Notes: a model not told the origin generated them from the letters alone. 64,000 nucleotides of DNA from Marivivens donghaensis (GCF_030410045.1 NZ_JAUFRA010000004.1:124001-188000), one strand, 5' to 3'; positions 25,545-35,042 are shown, counted from the stretch's first letter. Numbers and translations are program-made.

Positions 25545-27290
25545 ATGCTTGGTCCATTTGACGAACTGTCCTACACAGAAATCAAACGAACCAGTGGGCT
25601 AGCGATGTCGACGAAGACGACTCAGCACGTGAAATCCGCCAGCGGCGCAGTTGCCAAAGCCTTGGCCGACACCTTGCGCACCATTCGCACCAAAGGGCCG
25701 AGCGAGATTCAGTTCTGGTTCATCGCTTTGATGATCGGGATTGGCGGTGGCCTTATTGCGATGGGGTTCCGGCTGGGGATCGAGAGCCTTCAGTCCTTTG
25801 TTTACCAAACCAATCAGGTGGCGCGACTGCATCGGTCTGCGGCAATGCTCGACTGGTATTGGATCGTTTTGATCCCCGTGTGTGGTGGCCTGATTGTTGG
25901 CCTGATCCTTGATCGGTTTACCCCCGATGGGCGCGTGCGGGCTGTGGCTGACGTGATCGAAGGGGCTGCACTGCGGGACGGACGAGTTGAAAAACGCGAA
26001 GGTCTGGCCTCTGCAGCGGCGAGTTTTGTGACCTTGGCGACGGGTGGTTCGTCTGGGCGTGAGGGGCCTGTTGTCCACCTCGTGGGTGTTTTGGCGACAT
26101 ATGTGAGCGGGTTGATCAAGGCGGACGGCGTGACAGGTCGTGACCTATTGGGCTGCGCCGTGGCTGCGGGCGTCTCTGCGAGCTTTAATGCGCCGATTGC
26201 GGGGGCGCTCTTTGCGCTCGAAGTGGTCCTACGCCATTTCGCGATGCGTGCTTTTGCGCCGATTGTGATTGCTTCTGTCGCGGGCACGGTGGTTAGTCGG
26301 ATGATCCACGGCGATGTGACGGAGTATTTCCTGCCGACCACAACGGCCCTTCGGTTCTACGTAGAATTGCCCGCGTTTATCCTCTTGGGCCTTCTCAGCG
26401 GCGTTCTTGCCATTGTTCTGATGCGGTCGATCTTTTGGGCGGATACCATCGGAACAGCGGTTCAAACAAAGCTGCGTATCCCACGTGCTCTTCGCCCTGC
26501 GATCGCGGGTGGGCTGCTCGGGGTCATTGCGCTTTGGTTCCCACATATTATCGGTGTTGGTTACGGGATCACGTCAGACGCGCTGTCGGGGCGGTTGCTG
26601 TTTTGGCAAGCCGTCGTCTTTGCCGCGGTCAAAGTCATTGCGGTCGCCATTACAATGGGCGGACGAATGGGCGGCGGCGTCTTTTCACCCGCGTTGGTTG
26701 TCGGATCGCTTGCAGGGTTGGCATTTGGGATGGTGGCAACGGGGCTTTTGCCTGACTATTCGGGAACGGCGGCGCTTTATGCGCTTGCAGGGATGGGCGC
26801 TGTTGCGGCGGCGGTCTTGGGCGCGCCGATCTCAACCACGTTGATCGTGTTTGAACTAACGGGCGACTGGCAAACGGGGCTGGCCGTCATGGTCGCTGTG
26901 TCTATGTCGACGGCCGTTTCGTCGCGGTTTATCGCAGGGTCGTTCTTTCTCACCCAGTTGGAGCGTCGGGGCGTGCGGATCGCAGCTGGCCCACAGGCAT
27001 ATCTGTTGTCCACCTTTGATGTGGCGACAGTGATGCGGTCGATGGATCACCCGCGCGGCGCGTCGCTTGAGGACTGCGAGGCGCTCATTCAACGCGGGAT
27101 CTATGTGGCGCATGATGCCACGCTCGACCGTGCGATGCCCCTGTTTGAAAACAGCGGGGAATCCTTTGTTCCAGTGGTTCGACAAAAGAAAGACGCCCCA
27201 GCAGAGGTGCGGGGCGCCTTGTTCCATGTCGATGCCTTGCGTGCGTTTAACCGTGCCCTTGCCGCTGTCTCAGCCGAAGAGCACGCCTAG
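25545..27290 (+). CDS. ClC-family chloride channel/antiporter
   Basis: A 581-residue polytopic protein with the ClC signature motifs: GGSSGREGP at about 167-175, where the glutamate is the gating residue, SFNAPIAGALFALEV, and GGGVFSPALVVG. About ten or more membrane helices span residues 55-480, followed by about 90 cytoplasmic residues, shorter than a full CBS pair. The family moves chloride, often in exchange for protons; ion and stoichiometry cannot be read here. An ATG at 25605 (MSTKTTQ) is an alternative start; neither has a strong ribosome binding site. Confidence 0.92.
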   Translation: MLGPFDELSYTEIKRTSGLAMSTKTTQHVKSASGAVAKALADTLRTIRTKGPSEIQFWFIALMIGIGGGLIAMGFRLGIESLQSFVYQTNQVARLHRSAAMLDWYWIVLIPVCGGLIVGLILDRFTPDGRVRAVADVIEGAALRDGRVEKREGLASAAASFVTLATGGSSGREGPVVHLVGVLATYVSGLIKADGVTGRDLLGCAVAAGVSASFNAPIAGALFALEVVLRHFAMRAFAPIVIASVAGTVVSRMIHGDVTEYFLPTTTALRFYVELPAFILLGLLSGVLAIVLMRSIFWADTIGTAVQTKLRIPRALRPAIAGGLLGVIALWFPHIIGVGYGITSDALSGRLLFWQAVVFAAVKVIAVAITMGGRMGGGVFSPALVVGSLAGLAFGMVATGLLPDYSGTAALYALAGMGAVAAAVLGAPISTTLIVFELTGDWQTGLAVMVAVSMSTAVSSRFIAGSFFLTQLERRGVRIAAGPQAYLLSTFDVATVMRSMDHPRGASLEDCEALIQRGIYVAHDATLDRAMPLFENSGESFVPVVRQKKDAPAEVRGALFHVDALRAFNRALAAVSAEEHA

Positions 27291-27291
27291 G

Positions 27292-27633
27292 TTAAACCTG
27301 CTCAACAGCGACTTTGCTGGTGTAGAAGGCAAGGTAATCTTTGATCTGCGACACCGCGTCGGACGGGTTTTCATAGGACCAAACTGCGTCTTTGATTGGG
27401 CCGCTTTTGGCGACGATGGTGAAATAGCGTGCGTCGCCTTTGCGTGGGCAATGCGAGGTCGTGTCGGATTCATCCAAAAACGCCATCGCGATGTCCGAAC
27501 GCGGGAAATAGATCACGGGCGCCATATCGCCTTCGATCAGCTCCAGCGCGTCAGAGCTTTCGCCCAGAACAGCACCGCCAGCGCGAACGACCCAAGTGCC
27601 TCCAGCGGGACGAATAGTGATGTGGTCGGCCAT
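27292..27633 (-). CDS. DUF427 family protein
   Basis: A 113-residue protein with the DUF427 pattern: GTWVVRAGGAVLGES near the start, the YFPRSDIAM segment, a HCPRKGDARYF motif, and VWSYENPSDAVSQIKDYLAFY. The fold is a small beta-tent barrel; function is not established. It converges with the ClC gene with one base between the two stop codons. The start at 27633 is the only reasonable ATG. Confidence 0.88.
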   Translation of the reverse strand: MADHITIRPAGGTWVVRAGGAVLGESSDALELIEGDMAPVIYFPRSDIAMAFLDESDTTSHCPRKGDARYFTIVAKSGPIKDAVWSYENPSDAVSQIKDYLAFYTSKVAVEQV

Positions 27634-27698
27634 TGTGGCCCCTCCCTTGTGTGTCTTTCAGTTGCCTGTTGATACAGGCCGCATGTTACGATTTGGCG

Positions 27699-29462
27699 TC
27701 AGAGCGGCGCACACGCCTGCTCGAGCCAGTGTTTGGCCGCAGCATCCAGATTTGCCCCCACCTTGTCCAGCACGGTCGCATGGTAACTGTCGATCCACGA
27801 CACTTCGTCGCGGGACAGCAAGGTGGGGTCTATAAGCCGACGATCAAGGGGCACCCATGTCAGCGTCTCAAACGAGAGATGATTGCGGTGCGCGTCTCCT
27901 CCGGCAATTGGCGGTGCGGGTTGAACAACGATCAGGTTTTCAATCCGAATGCCAAAGGCCTTGGCACGGTAGTAGCCGGGTTCATTCGACAATACCATCC
28001 CGGGGCGCAAAGGAATGTCCGAAACACGGCTAAGACGTTGCGGCCCTTCGTGAACGCAGAGGTATGATCCGACGCCGTGACCCGTGCCGTGGTCGAAATC
28101 TAAGCCCGCTGTCCACAGCGGGAACCGCGCGAGGGAATCGAGATGCGCACCCGTGACACCGTTCGGGAACCGCGCGCGGCTGATCGCGATCATGCCTTGG
28201 AGGACGCGGGTATAGCAGGCGCGTTCCTCTGCGCCGACAGTTCCAATCGCGATGGTGCGGGTGATGTCGGTCGTGCCGTCCTGATACTGCCCACCCGAAT
28301 CGAGCACGAGCAGATCACCGTCCTGAAGCTGGCGGTTGGTGTCATGGGTCACGCGGTAGTGGATGACGGCGCCGTTCGGACCGCTGCCCGCAATGGTATC
28401 AAAAGAGATATCCCGCAGCGCGCCAGTCTCTGCCCTGAACTGTTCCAGCTGAGTGACCACATCGATTTCGGTGACATGCCCAGCCTCCTCCAGCCAATGC
28501 AGGAAGCGGCACATAGCGACCGCATCACGCAGGTGCGCTGTTCGGGCCCCCGCGATCTCGGTCGGGTTTTTGCAGGCCTTGGGCAGAACGCAGGGATCGC
28601 GCCCCTCAACAGGGTTGGCGAGGGTTTCGCCGATGATCTGCGGGCAGGTGTTGGGATCAATCAGAACCGCGCCGTCGAGCGACTGCAGGGCTGGGACAAA
28701 GGCCTCTTCGCCGTGAACCGTCACCTCGGCCCCTAGGTGATCCATGATTGCATCAGTTTTGCCATCGCGGGCAAAGAGGTCCACGCGACCGTCCGCATAG
28801 AGAATGGCAAAGCACTGCGGCACGGGATTGCGCGGGATATCGGCGCCACGAATGTTCAAAAGCCACGCGATAGAGTCGGGCAGGGTCAGGACTGCCGTAG
28901 CTTGTCCATTGTCCCGAAGGCCTTTGGCAAGGCGGGCCCGTTTGTCGCCGTGGCTTTCCCCTGCGAGGGAATCGGGCTGTACAAAGAACGGTGCTGCAGG
29001 CGGGGCAGGGCGGTCGGTCCAAATTTGATCGACCAGATTGGCGCAGGCGACCATATTTGCCTGTTCACGCAGCCCTTTAATCTCGCTGATCGTATGTAAC
29101 CACGGATCAAAGCCGATGGTCCGACCCTCTGCGTGGTCTTCCAGCCAGTCACCAAATCTAACCTCGGGCCAATCAACGGGCGTGAACACATCCGCAGCCT
29201 GTTCGCGCACCTGCAGGCGGTAACGGCCATCGACAAAGAGGCCGGCTTGATCCGCCAACACGGCGCAGAACCCTGCCGATCCTGTAAAGCCTGTCAGCCA
29301 CGCTAGACGTTCGTCACAGGCTGCAACGTATTCGCCTTGATGCGCATCGGCGCGGGGGACGAGGAACCCGTCCACCCCTGCGGCCGCCATTTGGACACGC
29401 AGTTTCGATAGCCTCTCGGGCCCCGCTTTCCCTGAAAACGCAGTCTCAAAGGTCTGGAACAT
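27699..29462 (-). CDS. pepP: M24-family aminopeptidase P (Xaa-Pro aminopeptidase)
   Basis: A 587-residue three-domain aminopeptidase P of the eukaryotic-like long form: two creatinase-N-like domains (to about 320), then a pita-bread M24 catalytic domain. Dinuclear metal ligands are visible in LLVLDSGGQYQDGTTDITRT (the two aspartates), GHGVGSYLCVHEG (histidine) and the late SNEPGYY and GIRIENL glutamates. It removes N-terminal residues preceding proline. The gene starts 30 bases after the cobT stop on the same strand, so the two may be co-transcribed. Confidence 0.94.
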   Translation of the reverse strand: MFQTFETAFSGKAGPERLSKLRVQMAAAGVDGFLVPRADAHQGEYVAACDERLAWLTGFTGSAGFCAVLADQAGLFVDGRYRLQVREQAADVFTPVDWPEVRFGDWLEDHAEGRTIGFDPWLHTISEIKGLREQANMVACANLVDQIWTDRPAPPAAPFFVQPDSLAGESHGDKRARLAKGLRDNGQATAVLTLPDSIAWLLNIRGADIPRNPVPQCFAILYADGRVDLFARDGKTDAIMDHLGAEVTVHGEEAFVPALQSLDGAVLIDPNTCPQIIGETLANPVEGRDPCVLPKACKNPTEIAGARTAHLRDAVAMCRFLHWLEEAGHVTEIDVVTQLEQFRAETGALRDISFDTIAGSGPNGAVIHYRVTHDTNRQLQDGDLLVLDSGGQYQDGTTDITRTIAIGTVGAEERACYTRVLQGMIAISRARFPNGVTGAHLDSLARFPLWTAGLDFDHGTGHGVGSYLCVHEGPQRLSRVSDIPLRPGMVLSNEPGYYRAKAFGIRIENLIVVQPAPPIAGGDAHRNHLSFETLTWVPLDRRLIDPTLLSRDEVSWIDSYHATVLDKVGANLDAAAKHWLEQACAPL

Positions 29463-29492
29463 TGCCGCCCCTTTTCATTTTAATACAGGTGG

Positions 29493-31364
29493 TTAGCCCG
29501 CCTTGCGGATGCCTGCGAACCGTGCGCGTGCCCGAGGGTCAGAGTCAAACAGGCTCGCCAATTGTTCGGTCATCGCACCCGCCAACTGATCCGCATCGGT
29601 GATGGTCACAGCGCGGTCGTAATACCGCGTCACATCGTGGCCGATCCCGATTGCCATCAGTTCGACCGCCTTGCGCTTTTCGATCATGGCGATCACGTCA
29701 CGCAGGTGTTTTTCGAGGTAGTTGGCAGGGTTCACCGACAATGTGCTGTCATCAACGGGCGCGCCATCGGAAATCACCATGAGGATTTTGCGCTGCTCAC
29801 GACGGGCCATCATACGGCGGTGCGCCCATTCCAGCGCCTCCCCGTCGATGTTCTCTTTCAATAGACCCTCTTTCATCATCAGACCAAGGTTCGCACGGGT
29901 CCGACGCATCGGGGCGTCCGCGGATTTATAGACGATGTGGCGCAGATCGTTCAGGCGACCCGGCTGCAAGGGGCGACCCTCGGCCAGCCATTTTTCGCGG
30001 CTCTGCCCGCCTTTCCACGCTTTGGTGGTAAAGCCCAGAACCTCGACCTTGACCGCGCAGCGTTCCAGCGTACGGGCCAGAACGTCCGCACAGATCGCCG
30101 CGATAGAGATCGGGCGACCGCGCATCGAGCCAGAGTTATCCAGCAAAAGCGTCACAACGGTATCGCGAAAATCGGTGTCTTTTTCCCATTTGAACGACAG
30201 AGGCGTGGTTGGGTTTGCGACCACACGGGCAAGGCGGCCTGCGTCGAGGATGCCTTCCTCTTTGTCGAACTCCCATGACCGGTTCTGCTGCGCCTGAAGA
30301 CGACGTTGCAGTTTGTTCGCAAGGCGCGACACAGCGCCCTTGAGCGGCTCTAGCTGCTGGTCGAGGTAAGCGCGGAGGCGTTCAAGCTCAGCGGGTTCAG
30401 CCAATTCCTCAGCACCGATTTCTTCGTCGAATTCGGTTTTGTAGACGGTGTAGTTCGGATCAGCGTCCGAGATCGGCGCGGGCGGCGGAGGATCGAGCGG
30501 GGCCTCGCCCTCTGGCATCTCGGTCTCTTCGTCGAATTCGGCATCAGCCATGTCGTCGGCGCTGACTTGCGCCTGTTGCTGGTCCTGCTGCTGGTCTTGG
30601 GACTGTTCAGGGCTGGCTTCGGCCTCGTCCTCTTGACCATCGTCTTGGCCATCGGATTCAGGGTTGTCCTCAACCTCCTCCTGTTCGGCGGTTTCGTCGT
30701 TCTGATCGTCCTCAACATCGGGATCGTCGCCGAGCTGATCGCCGTAGCCGAGATCCTCAATGATCTTACGTGCAAATTTTGCAAATGCGCGTTGATCGCT
30801 GAGCGTATCTTCTAGCGATTCAAGCGTCCCACCTGCCTGATCCTCGATGAACCCACGCCACAGTTCCATCACGTTGTTCGCACCCTTGGGCAGGGGACGA
30901 CCCGTGGCGAGGTGGCGGATCAGGTAGCCAGCGGCCACGGACAATGGCGCATAGGTGGAGGAACTGATCTGGTCATAGCCCTTGCGGGTGGCCTCGGTCG
31001 CGATCTTTGCGTCGATGTTCGACGCCGTGCCGGGCATGTAGCGGGCACCGACGGCCTCGACCCGAGCGGACTCCATCGCGTCGTAAATCTCTTTCGCCAA
31101 CTGCCCTTGGGGGGCGTAGCGTGCTGCAACGGCGGCGTCGTGGAATTTGTGACGCAGCGCCAGCGCATCCGCCGTTCCGCGTGCGAGCAAAACCTCGTCG
31201 CGGGTCATGCGACGGCTGACTTGAGGGAGGCGCACAGAATCCTTGGTCAGACCCGGAGGGTCCACCGAATAAGTCACCGACAGATCGGCGTCATCGGCCA
31301 TAACCTTGGTCGCTTCGGCCAATGCCTTTTTGAATGGATCGGCGGGGTTATCGGAGGGTTTCAT
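29493..31364 (-). CDS. cobT: Cobaltochelatase subunit CobT
   Basis: CobT forms the AAA+ chaperone complex with CobS that drives cobalt insertion into hydrogenobyrinic diamide by CobN in aerobic B12 synthesis. The 623-residue protein has an N-terminal helical domain, a very acidic Gln/Glu/Asp-rich linker (about 215-320), and a C-terminal VWA domain with the MIDAS motif DNSGSMRG and a late ISDGAPVDDST. CobS lies 600 bases upstream on the same strand, but CobN is not in the window. Confidence 0.96.
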   Translation of the reverse strand: MKPSDNPADPFKKALAEATKVMADDADLSVTYSVDPPGLTKDSVRLPQVSRRMTRDEVLLARGTADALALRHKFHDAAVAARYAPQGQLAKEIYDAMESARVEAVGARYMPGTASNIDAKIATEATRKGYDQISSSTYAPLSVAAGYLIRHLATGRPLPKGANNVMELWRGFIEDQAGGTLESLEDTLSDQRAFAKFARKIIEDLGYGDQLGDDPDVEDDQNDETAEQEEVEDNPESDGQDDGQEDEAEASPEQSQDQQQDQQQAQVSADDMADAEFDEETEMPEGEAPLDPPPPAPISDADPNYTVYKTEFDEEIGAEELAEPAELERLRAYLDQQLEPLKGAVSRLANKLQRRLQAQQNRSWEFDKEEGILDAGRLARVVANPTTPLSFKWEKDTDFRDTVVTLLLDNSGSMRGRPISIAAICADVLARTLERCAVKVEVLGFTTKAWKGGQSREKWLAEGRPLQPGRLNDLRHIVYKSADAPMRRTRANLGLMMKEGLLKENIDGEALEWAHRRMMARREQRKILMVISDGAPVDDSTLSVNPANYLEKHLRDVIAMIEKRKAVELMAIGIGHDVTRYYDRAVTITDADQLAGAMTEQLASLFDSDPRARARFAGIRKAG

Positions 31365-31442
31365 GCGGGCAGCCTTCGGGTCATCGTTGCGACTAACCTA
31401 GACCGACGATTGGGCAATGACCAGTGGTCGGGATCAGTTGAA

Positions 31443-31826
31443 TCACAGCAAATCGCGGCATTCTGCGATGGCTGCCTCGGCGCGGGTTTCAGCCCAGACC
31501 GCGTCGGCCCCGTCGATGGTATATGCGGCGCGTGTCAAAAGCATCGCATGGGCTTGTTTCGCGTTAATCCGCCAGTCCATCACGCGAATACGATCCGTGT
31601 CAGGCATTATCGCATCAATGAGCATGAGCATCATTTCGCGGTCCTGTTCAAAGTCGCCCGCATCGTTTTTTCCAAAGAGCCACGAATGTTCCATTTGCGC
31701 TGAAAAACGGCCAGCGCAGATCGCAAAAATCCGAAGGTCTTCGTTGGCCGCATTGTTGAGCGCTGGCGCGGGCAGGGCCCCGACCAGCATGAAAAACACC
31801 GCAAGGAGAGTTTTCAAACCGCTCAT
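31443..31826 (-). CDS. Hypothetical exported protein
   Basis: A 127-residue protein with a clear signal peptide (LKTLLAVFFMLVGALPAPA, residues 4-22) and a predicted all-helical mature part with two cysteines (in FAICAGRF and IAECRDLL), which could form a disulfide in the periplasm. I do not recognise a family. It lies between cobS and cobT on the same strand, but a role in cobalt insertion is not implied, since it is exported and they are cytoplasmic. Confidence 0.7.
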   Translation of the reverse strand: MSGLKTLLAVFFMLVGALPAPALNNAANEDLRIFAICAGRFSAQMEHSWLFGKNDAGDFEQDREMMLMLIDAIMPDTDRIRVMDWRINAKQAHAMLLTRAAYTIDGADAVWAETRAEAAIAECRDLL

Positions 31827-31901
31827 GATTTGATCTTTTATGACAAATTTATGTCAATCAACTGTGCAGTTTGGAAACTATCCCAATGCACCTAGGGCGC
31901 G

Positions 31902-31939
31902 AAAAGGCGCAGGGGCCCGCACTTTCGTGCAAGCCCCTG
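31902..31939 (-). terminator. Candidate terminator after cobS
   Basis: CAGGGGC (31910-31916) pairs with GCCCCTG (31933-31939) and GCAC (31919-31922) with GTGC (31927-31930), with a 4-base loop and a 2 x 2 internal mismatch. Read on the minus strand it follows the cobS stop and is followed by a CTTTTC tract. Confidence 0.5.
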
Positions 31940-31966
31940 ACAATTTGTTCAATCTTTTCAGATAGA

Positions 31967-32938
31967 TCAGAGTGCGATGGACGCAGCCGATTCCGGCAGT
32001 TCCTCGTCAAAGCAGCGCTGATAGAACTCTGCCACGGTCTGGCGTTCCAACTCGTCACATTTGTTGAGGAAGGTCAGGCGGAACGCATAACCAACATCAC
32101 GGAAGATCTCTGCATTCGCAGCCCAAGCAATCACGGTCCGCGGCGACATAACGGTCGACAGGTCGCCGTTCATGAACGCAGTGCGGGTCAGGTCAGCAAC
32201 GGTCACCATCTGGCTGATGATCTTGCGGCCCTTTTCGTTATTGTAGTGCGGTGCCTTCGACAGAATGATCGCCGCTTCGGCGTCGTGGCTGAGGTAGTTC
32301 AGCGTCGCGACGAGCGACCAACGGTCCATCTGGGCTTGGTTGATCTGCTGGGTGCCGTGGTAGAGGCCAGTGGTATCACCAAGGCCCACAGTGTTCGCAG
32401 TTGCGAAGAGGCGGAAATACGGGTTCGGGGTGATGATTTCGTTCTGATCCAAGAGGGTCAGTTTACCATCATGTTCGAGAACGCGCTGGATCACGAACAT
32501 CACGTCCGCACGGCCCGCATCGTATTCGTCGAATACAATCGCAGTCGGGTTGCGAAGTGCCCACGGCAGAATGCCTTCGTGGAATTCAGTGACCTGTTTG
32601 CCGTCTTTCAGTTTGATCGCGTCTTTACCGATCAGGTCGATACGGGAAATGTGGCTGTCGAGGTTCACACGAACGGTCGGCCAGTTCAGGCGGGCCGCGA
32701 TTTGCTCGATGTGGGTCGATTTACCCGTGCCGTGGTAGCCTTGGACCATCACGCGGCGGTTATACCCAAAGCCTGCCAGAACGGCCAAAGTGGTGTCCGG
32801 GTCGAATTTGTAGGTCGAGTCGATCTCTGGCACACGAGACGTGCGTTCGGCAAAGCCTTTGATCTTCATATTGCTGTCGATACCGAAAACTTCGCGAACG
32901 TCGATTTCTTCGGTGGGCTTTGCGTTCTGGTCGAGCAT
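31967..32938 (-). CDS. cobS: Cobaltochelatase subunit CobS
   Basis: CobS is the AAA+ ATPase subunit of the aerobic cobaltochelatase. The 323-residue product has the family N-terminus ending near KIKGFAERTSRVPEID, Walker A GYHGTGKSTHI at about 67-77, Walker B IVFDEYDAGRAD, and sensor/arginine-finger regions. Length and sequence match CobS closely. It is divergent from the small membrane protein at 33105 and upstream of cobT. Confidence 0.96.
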   Translation of the reverse strand: MLDQNAKPTEEIDVREVFGIDSNMKIKGFAERTSRVPEIDSTYKFDPDTTLAVLAGFGYNRRVMVQGYHGTGKSTHIEQIAARLNWPTVRVNLDSHISRIDLIGKDAIKLKDGKQVTEFHEGILPWALRNPTAIVFDEYDAGRADVMFVIQRVLEHDGKLTLLDQNEIITPNPYFRLFATANTVGLGDTTGLYHGTQQINQAQMDRWSLVATLNYLSHDAEAAIILSKAPHYNNEKGRKIISQMVTVADLTRTAFMNGDLSTVMSPRTVIAWAANAEIFRDVGYAFRLTFLNKCDELERQTVAEFYQRCFDEELPESAASIAL

Positions 32939-33104
32939 GTCGAACCTTCCTTGCGTCTATCGTTTACCGACCGCAACATAACCGTCCAGACGGCGAGGAA
33001 AAGGGGGTCGTGACGTATTTCCTCCGAAGGTGCCGGTGGGCCGCGTTTCGAAACAGTCCGTTTCGACCATAACAGTCGTCCCAATCGGCGTTTTCTGCCA
33101 TAAG

Positions 33105-33623
33105 ATGCGCATGATGCGCGCTGTTTATCACCACCTGCAGGACCTGCCGCACACTGTGCGAGGCTTTTGGTCATTGACCGAAGGCGAGCAGCAGCTTGTC
33201 ACGGCCTATGTGATGACCTGTGCCTTTGGCGCGGGCTTGGGGCTGATGACGGTGACGCATATGTCCCACGGCTCCATCCTAGAAGGCGGATTGACGCTCT
33301 ATCATCGTTGGATCGTGCTTTGTGGTGCGTTGGGCTGTGGCCTTGCGCTGAGGCTCGCGGGGGACCGTATGGGGCAATCTGGGCCGAACGGGTTTGCCCG
33401 TGGGATGCTCGGCGTGATTTGGGTCAGCGTGGTCGGCGCCGTGATTGCGGGAACGCTTGCGCTGCCGTTTTACGGCACGATGTTCGGGCCGTTCACTTTG
33501 GCAATTATGTTGGTGAGTTCGCCGATGCTGGCGCTGCTGTGGTTTGCCAATTTGCTGGCCTCCCACCTCTTGATTCGCAACTGGCGGACGGAACAGGATC
33601 GCCTGTTCGCCCGCCTTGCGTGA
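33105..33623 (+). CDS. Hypothetical four-helix membrane protein
   Basis: A 172-residue protein if started at the ATG at 33105; the frame extends to 33030 but that part looks non-coding. Four hydrophobic segments (about 31-48, 64-82, 97-118 and 126-145 from this start) follow a soluble N-terminal stretch of about 30 residues. I recognise no named family. It is divergent from cobS and converges with the J-domain gene with no gap (TGA then TTA). Confidence 0.7.
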   Translation: MRMMRAVYHHLQDLPHTVRGFWSLTEGEQQLVTAYVMTCAFGAGLGLMTVTHMSHGSILEGGLTLYHRWIVLCGALGCGLALRLAGDRMGQSGPNGFARGMLGVIWVSVVGAVIAGTLALPFYGTMFGPFTLAIMLVSSPMLALLWFANLLASHLLIRNWRTEQDRLFARLA

Positions 33624-34256
33624 TTATTTGTCTTTAAAGTTACGGCTCGCTTTAATCTGATCCCAAGCCCAAACGACTTCGGTCAGCTGCTCCTCTTGGG
33701 AACGATCGCCGCCGTTCATGTCAGGGTGAAGAACCTTAATCAGCGATTTATAGACCTTGCGGATTTCCGCCTTGGTCATGGTGTCCTTCACATCGAGGAT
33801 CTCGGTCGCGCGGCGTTCGGTCGGCGGTAGGCGACGGGTCGCACCGCTGGTCTTACCTGGATTGCGGGTCGCGTTTTCGCCCAGAACCTGATGCGCGTCT
33901 TCAATGCCGAGACGTGCCCAAGCGCGTTCTTCCACCGTTTTCTTGAACGGCTTGGTTTCGCGCTCCCAGACCTTATCTTTGGTCATCTGGGCGTTCAGTT
34001 CGGCCTCAGTCGCCGTCTCGAAGAAGTTCCATTTCAGGTTATATTCCCGAACGTGATCCTTACAGAACCACAGGAATTCATCGAGGATATCGGGCGATTT
34101 GGGCGCGCGGTATTTGCCGGATTCTTCGCAACCTTCGTGGTCGCAGACCCGTGTTGATGTTTCGATCGCGCCCGACATGCCACGACGGCCACGGGGGTTT
34201 TTCTTTTTGGAGGCAGACACCGAAATGTCGAACCCAAACGGATCAGTCTTGGACAT
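33624..34256 (-). CDS. J-domain (DnaJ-like) protein with N-terminal Cys/His motif
   Basis: A 210-residue protein with a C-terminal J domain (about 152-210) containing the diagnostic HPD triad at about 177-179 in KSLIKVLHPDMNGGD. It should stimulate an Hsp70 partner. The N-terminal half has CDHEGCEESG near 38-47 and CKDH near 65-68, a spacing that could bind zinc. The ATG at 34256 is preferred to a longer frame because AAGG lies 7-8 bases upstream and upstream residues look random. It is divergent from bolA, a pairing seen in rhodobacteria. Confidence 0.86.
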   Translation of the reverse strand: MSKTDPFGFDISVSASKKKNPRGRRGMSGAIETSTRVCDHEGCEESGKYRAPKSPDILDEFLWFCKDHVREYNLKWNFFETATEAELNAQMTKDKVWERETKPFKKTVEERAWARLGIEDAHQVLGENATRNPGKTSGATRRLPPTERRATEILDVKDTMTKAEIRKVYKSLIKVLHPDMNGGDRSQEEQLTEVVWAWDQIKASRNFKDK

Positions 34257-34333
34257 GTGCAGCCTTATCTTTCCGACTCGGACGGGTGAGTTTAAGCCGT
34301 AGGACGTGAGATTGAAGGGGGAAGGAGAAAAAT

Positions 34334-34588
34334 ATGTCCCTTGCAAAAGAGATCGAATCCCGTCTGGTAACGGCTTTTTCCCCAGAAGTGGTTGAAGTTA
34401 TTGATGAAAGCGAAGGCCACCGTGGCCATAGCGGATATCAAGAGGGCGGCGAAAGCCACTGGCGCGTGCGGATCAAAGCCCCCGCATTCGGCGCGATGAC
34501 TCGTTTGGCCCGCCATCGTGCGGTCCATGACGCCATTGGCGCCGATATTATGGGTCGTATTCACGCGCTCGCCCTCGAGATCGACTGA
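34334..34588 (+). CDS. BolA family protein
   Basis: An 84-residue protein with the BolA fold signature: amphipathic first helix, VVEVIDESEGHRGH with the histidines that can co-ligate an Fe-S cluster, WRVRIKAPAFGAMTRLARHRAVHDAI, and a C-terminal helix. BolA proteins work with monothiol glutaredoxins in iron homeostasis and cluster transfer. The ATG follows GGGGAAGGAGAAAA, a strong ribosome binding site. It is divergent from the J-domain gene. Confidence 0.93.
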   Translation: MSLAKEIESRLVTAFSPEVVEVIDESEGHRGHSGYQEGGESHWRVRIKAPAFGAMTRLARHRAVHDAIGADIMGRIHALALEID

Positions 34589-34930
34589 TTACTGCGCAGC
34601 GACAGTAGGTTCGGTCGGGGCAGGCGTTTTTGGCGCGGTGGTCAATACGGGTTGCGCTGGAACGGCGGTCTGGCTCGGCGTCACTGCCGCATCGACCGCT
34701 TTCTTTTCGCGGCGAAACACCAGCATGTGTTGTTCGACCATGCCTTTGGACCGAAACCCGCTGCGTTCCTCAACGGGCAGCGTTTCTGCGCGCTGGTATT
34801 CCCAGCCGTCACGACCCTGTTGGTTCATCAACTCTTGGAGCGCGTGGGCATAGCGGTCTTCGGTTGTCTTTAGCCCTTTGACCTTTTCGGCGCGTTTGGG
34901 TGCTGGCACCACCTTGTATTCGTAGATCAT
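34589..34930 (-). CDS. DUF4177-like small protein
   Basis: A 113-residue protein whose first 75 residues (MIYEYKVVPAPKRAEKVKGL, then LQELMNQQGRDGWEYQRAET) match the DUF4177 pattern: short beta strands around a conserved GRDGWE turn. The last 40 residues are Pro/Thr/Ala-rich and probably disordered. Function unknown. It converges with bolA with the two stop codons adjacent. Confidence 0.75.
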   Translation of the reverse strand: MIYEYKVVPAPKRAEKVKGLKTTEDRYAHALQELMNQQGRDGWEYQRAETLPVEERSGFRSKGMVEQHMLVFRREKKAVDAAVTPSQTAVPAQPVLTTAPKTPAPTEPTVAAQ

Positions 34931-35012
34931 TTCATAGGCCCCCTAATTCGACCGCAGGACTATAGCGGCTTTGCGTAACAGGTCCAAGGCGGGAAAGACG
35001 GGTCCACATCAC

Positions 35013-35042
35013 AAAAAAGGGCGCCCCGAAGGCGCCCTTTGA
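35013..35042 (-). terminator. Terminator of the cytochrome c gene
   Basis: AAAGGGCGCC (35016-35025) and GGCGCCCTTT (35031-35040) form a perfect 10-bp stem with a 5-base loop; on the minus strand it ends in a T-run. It lies 22 bases after the cytochrome c stop. Confidence 0.85.

Noticed and set aside
30912..31703. 263-codon plus-strand frame antisense to cobT and the exported protein gene
   Set aside because: Shadow frame over well-supported genes; the composition is typical of reverse-strand reading of GC-rich coding DNA.
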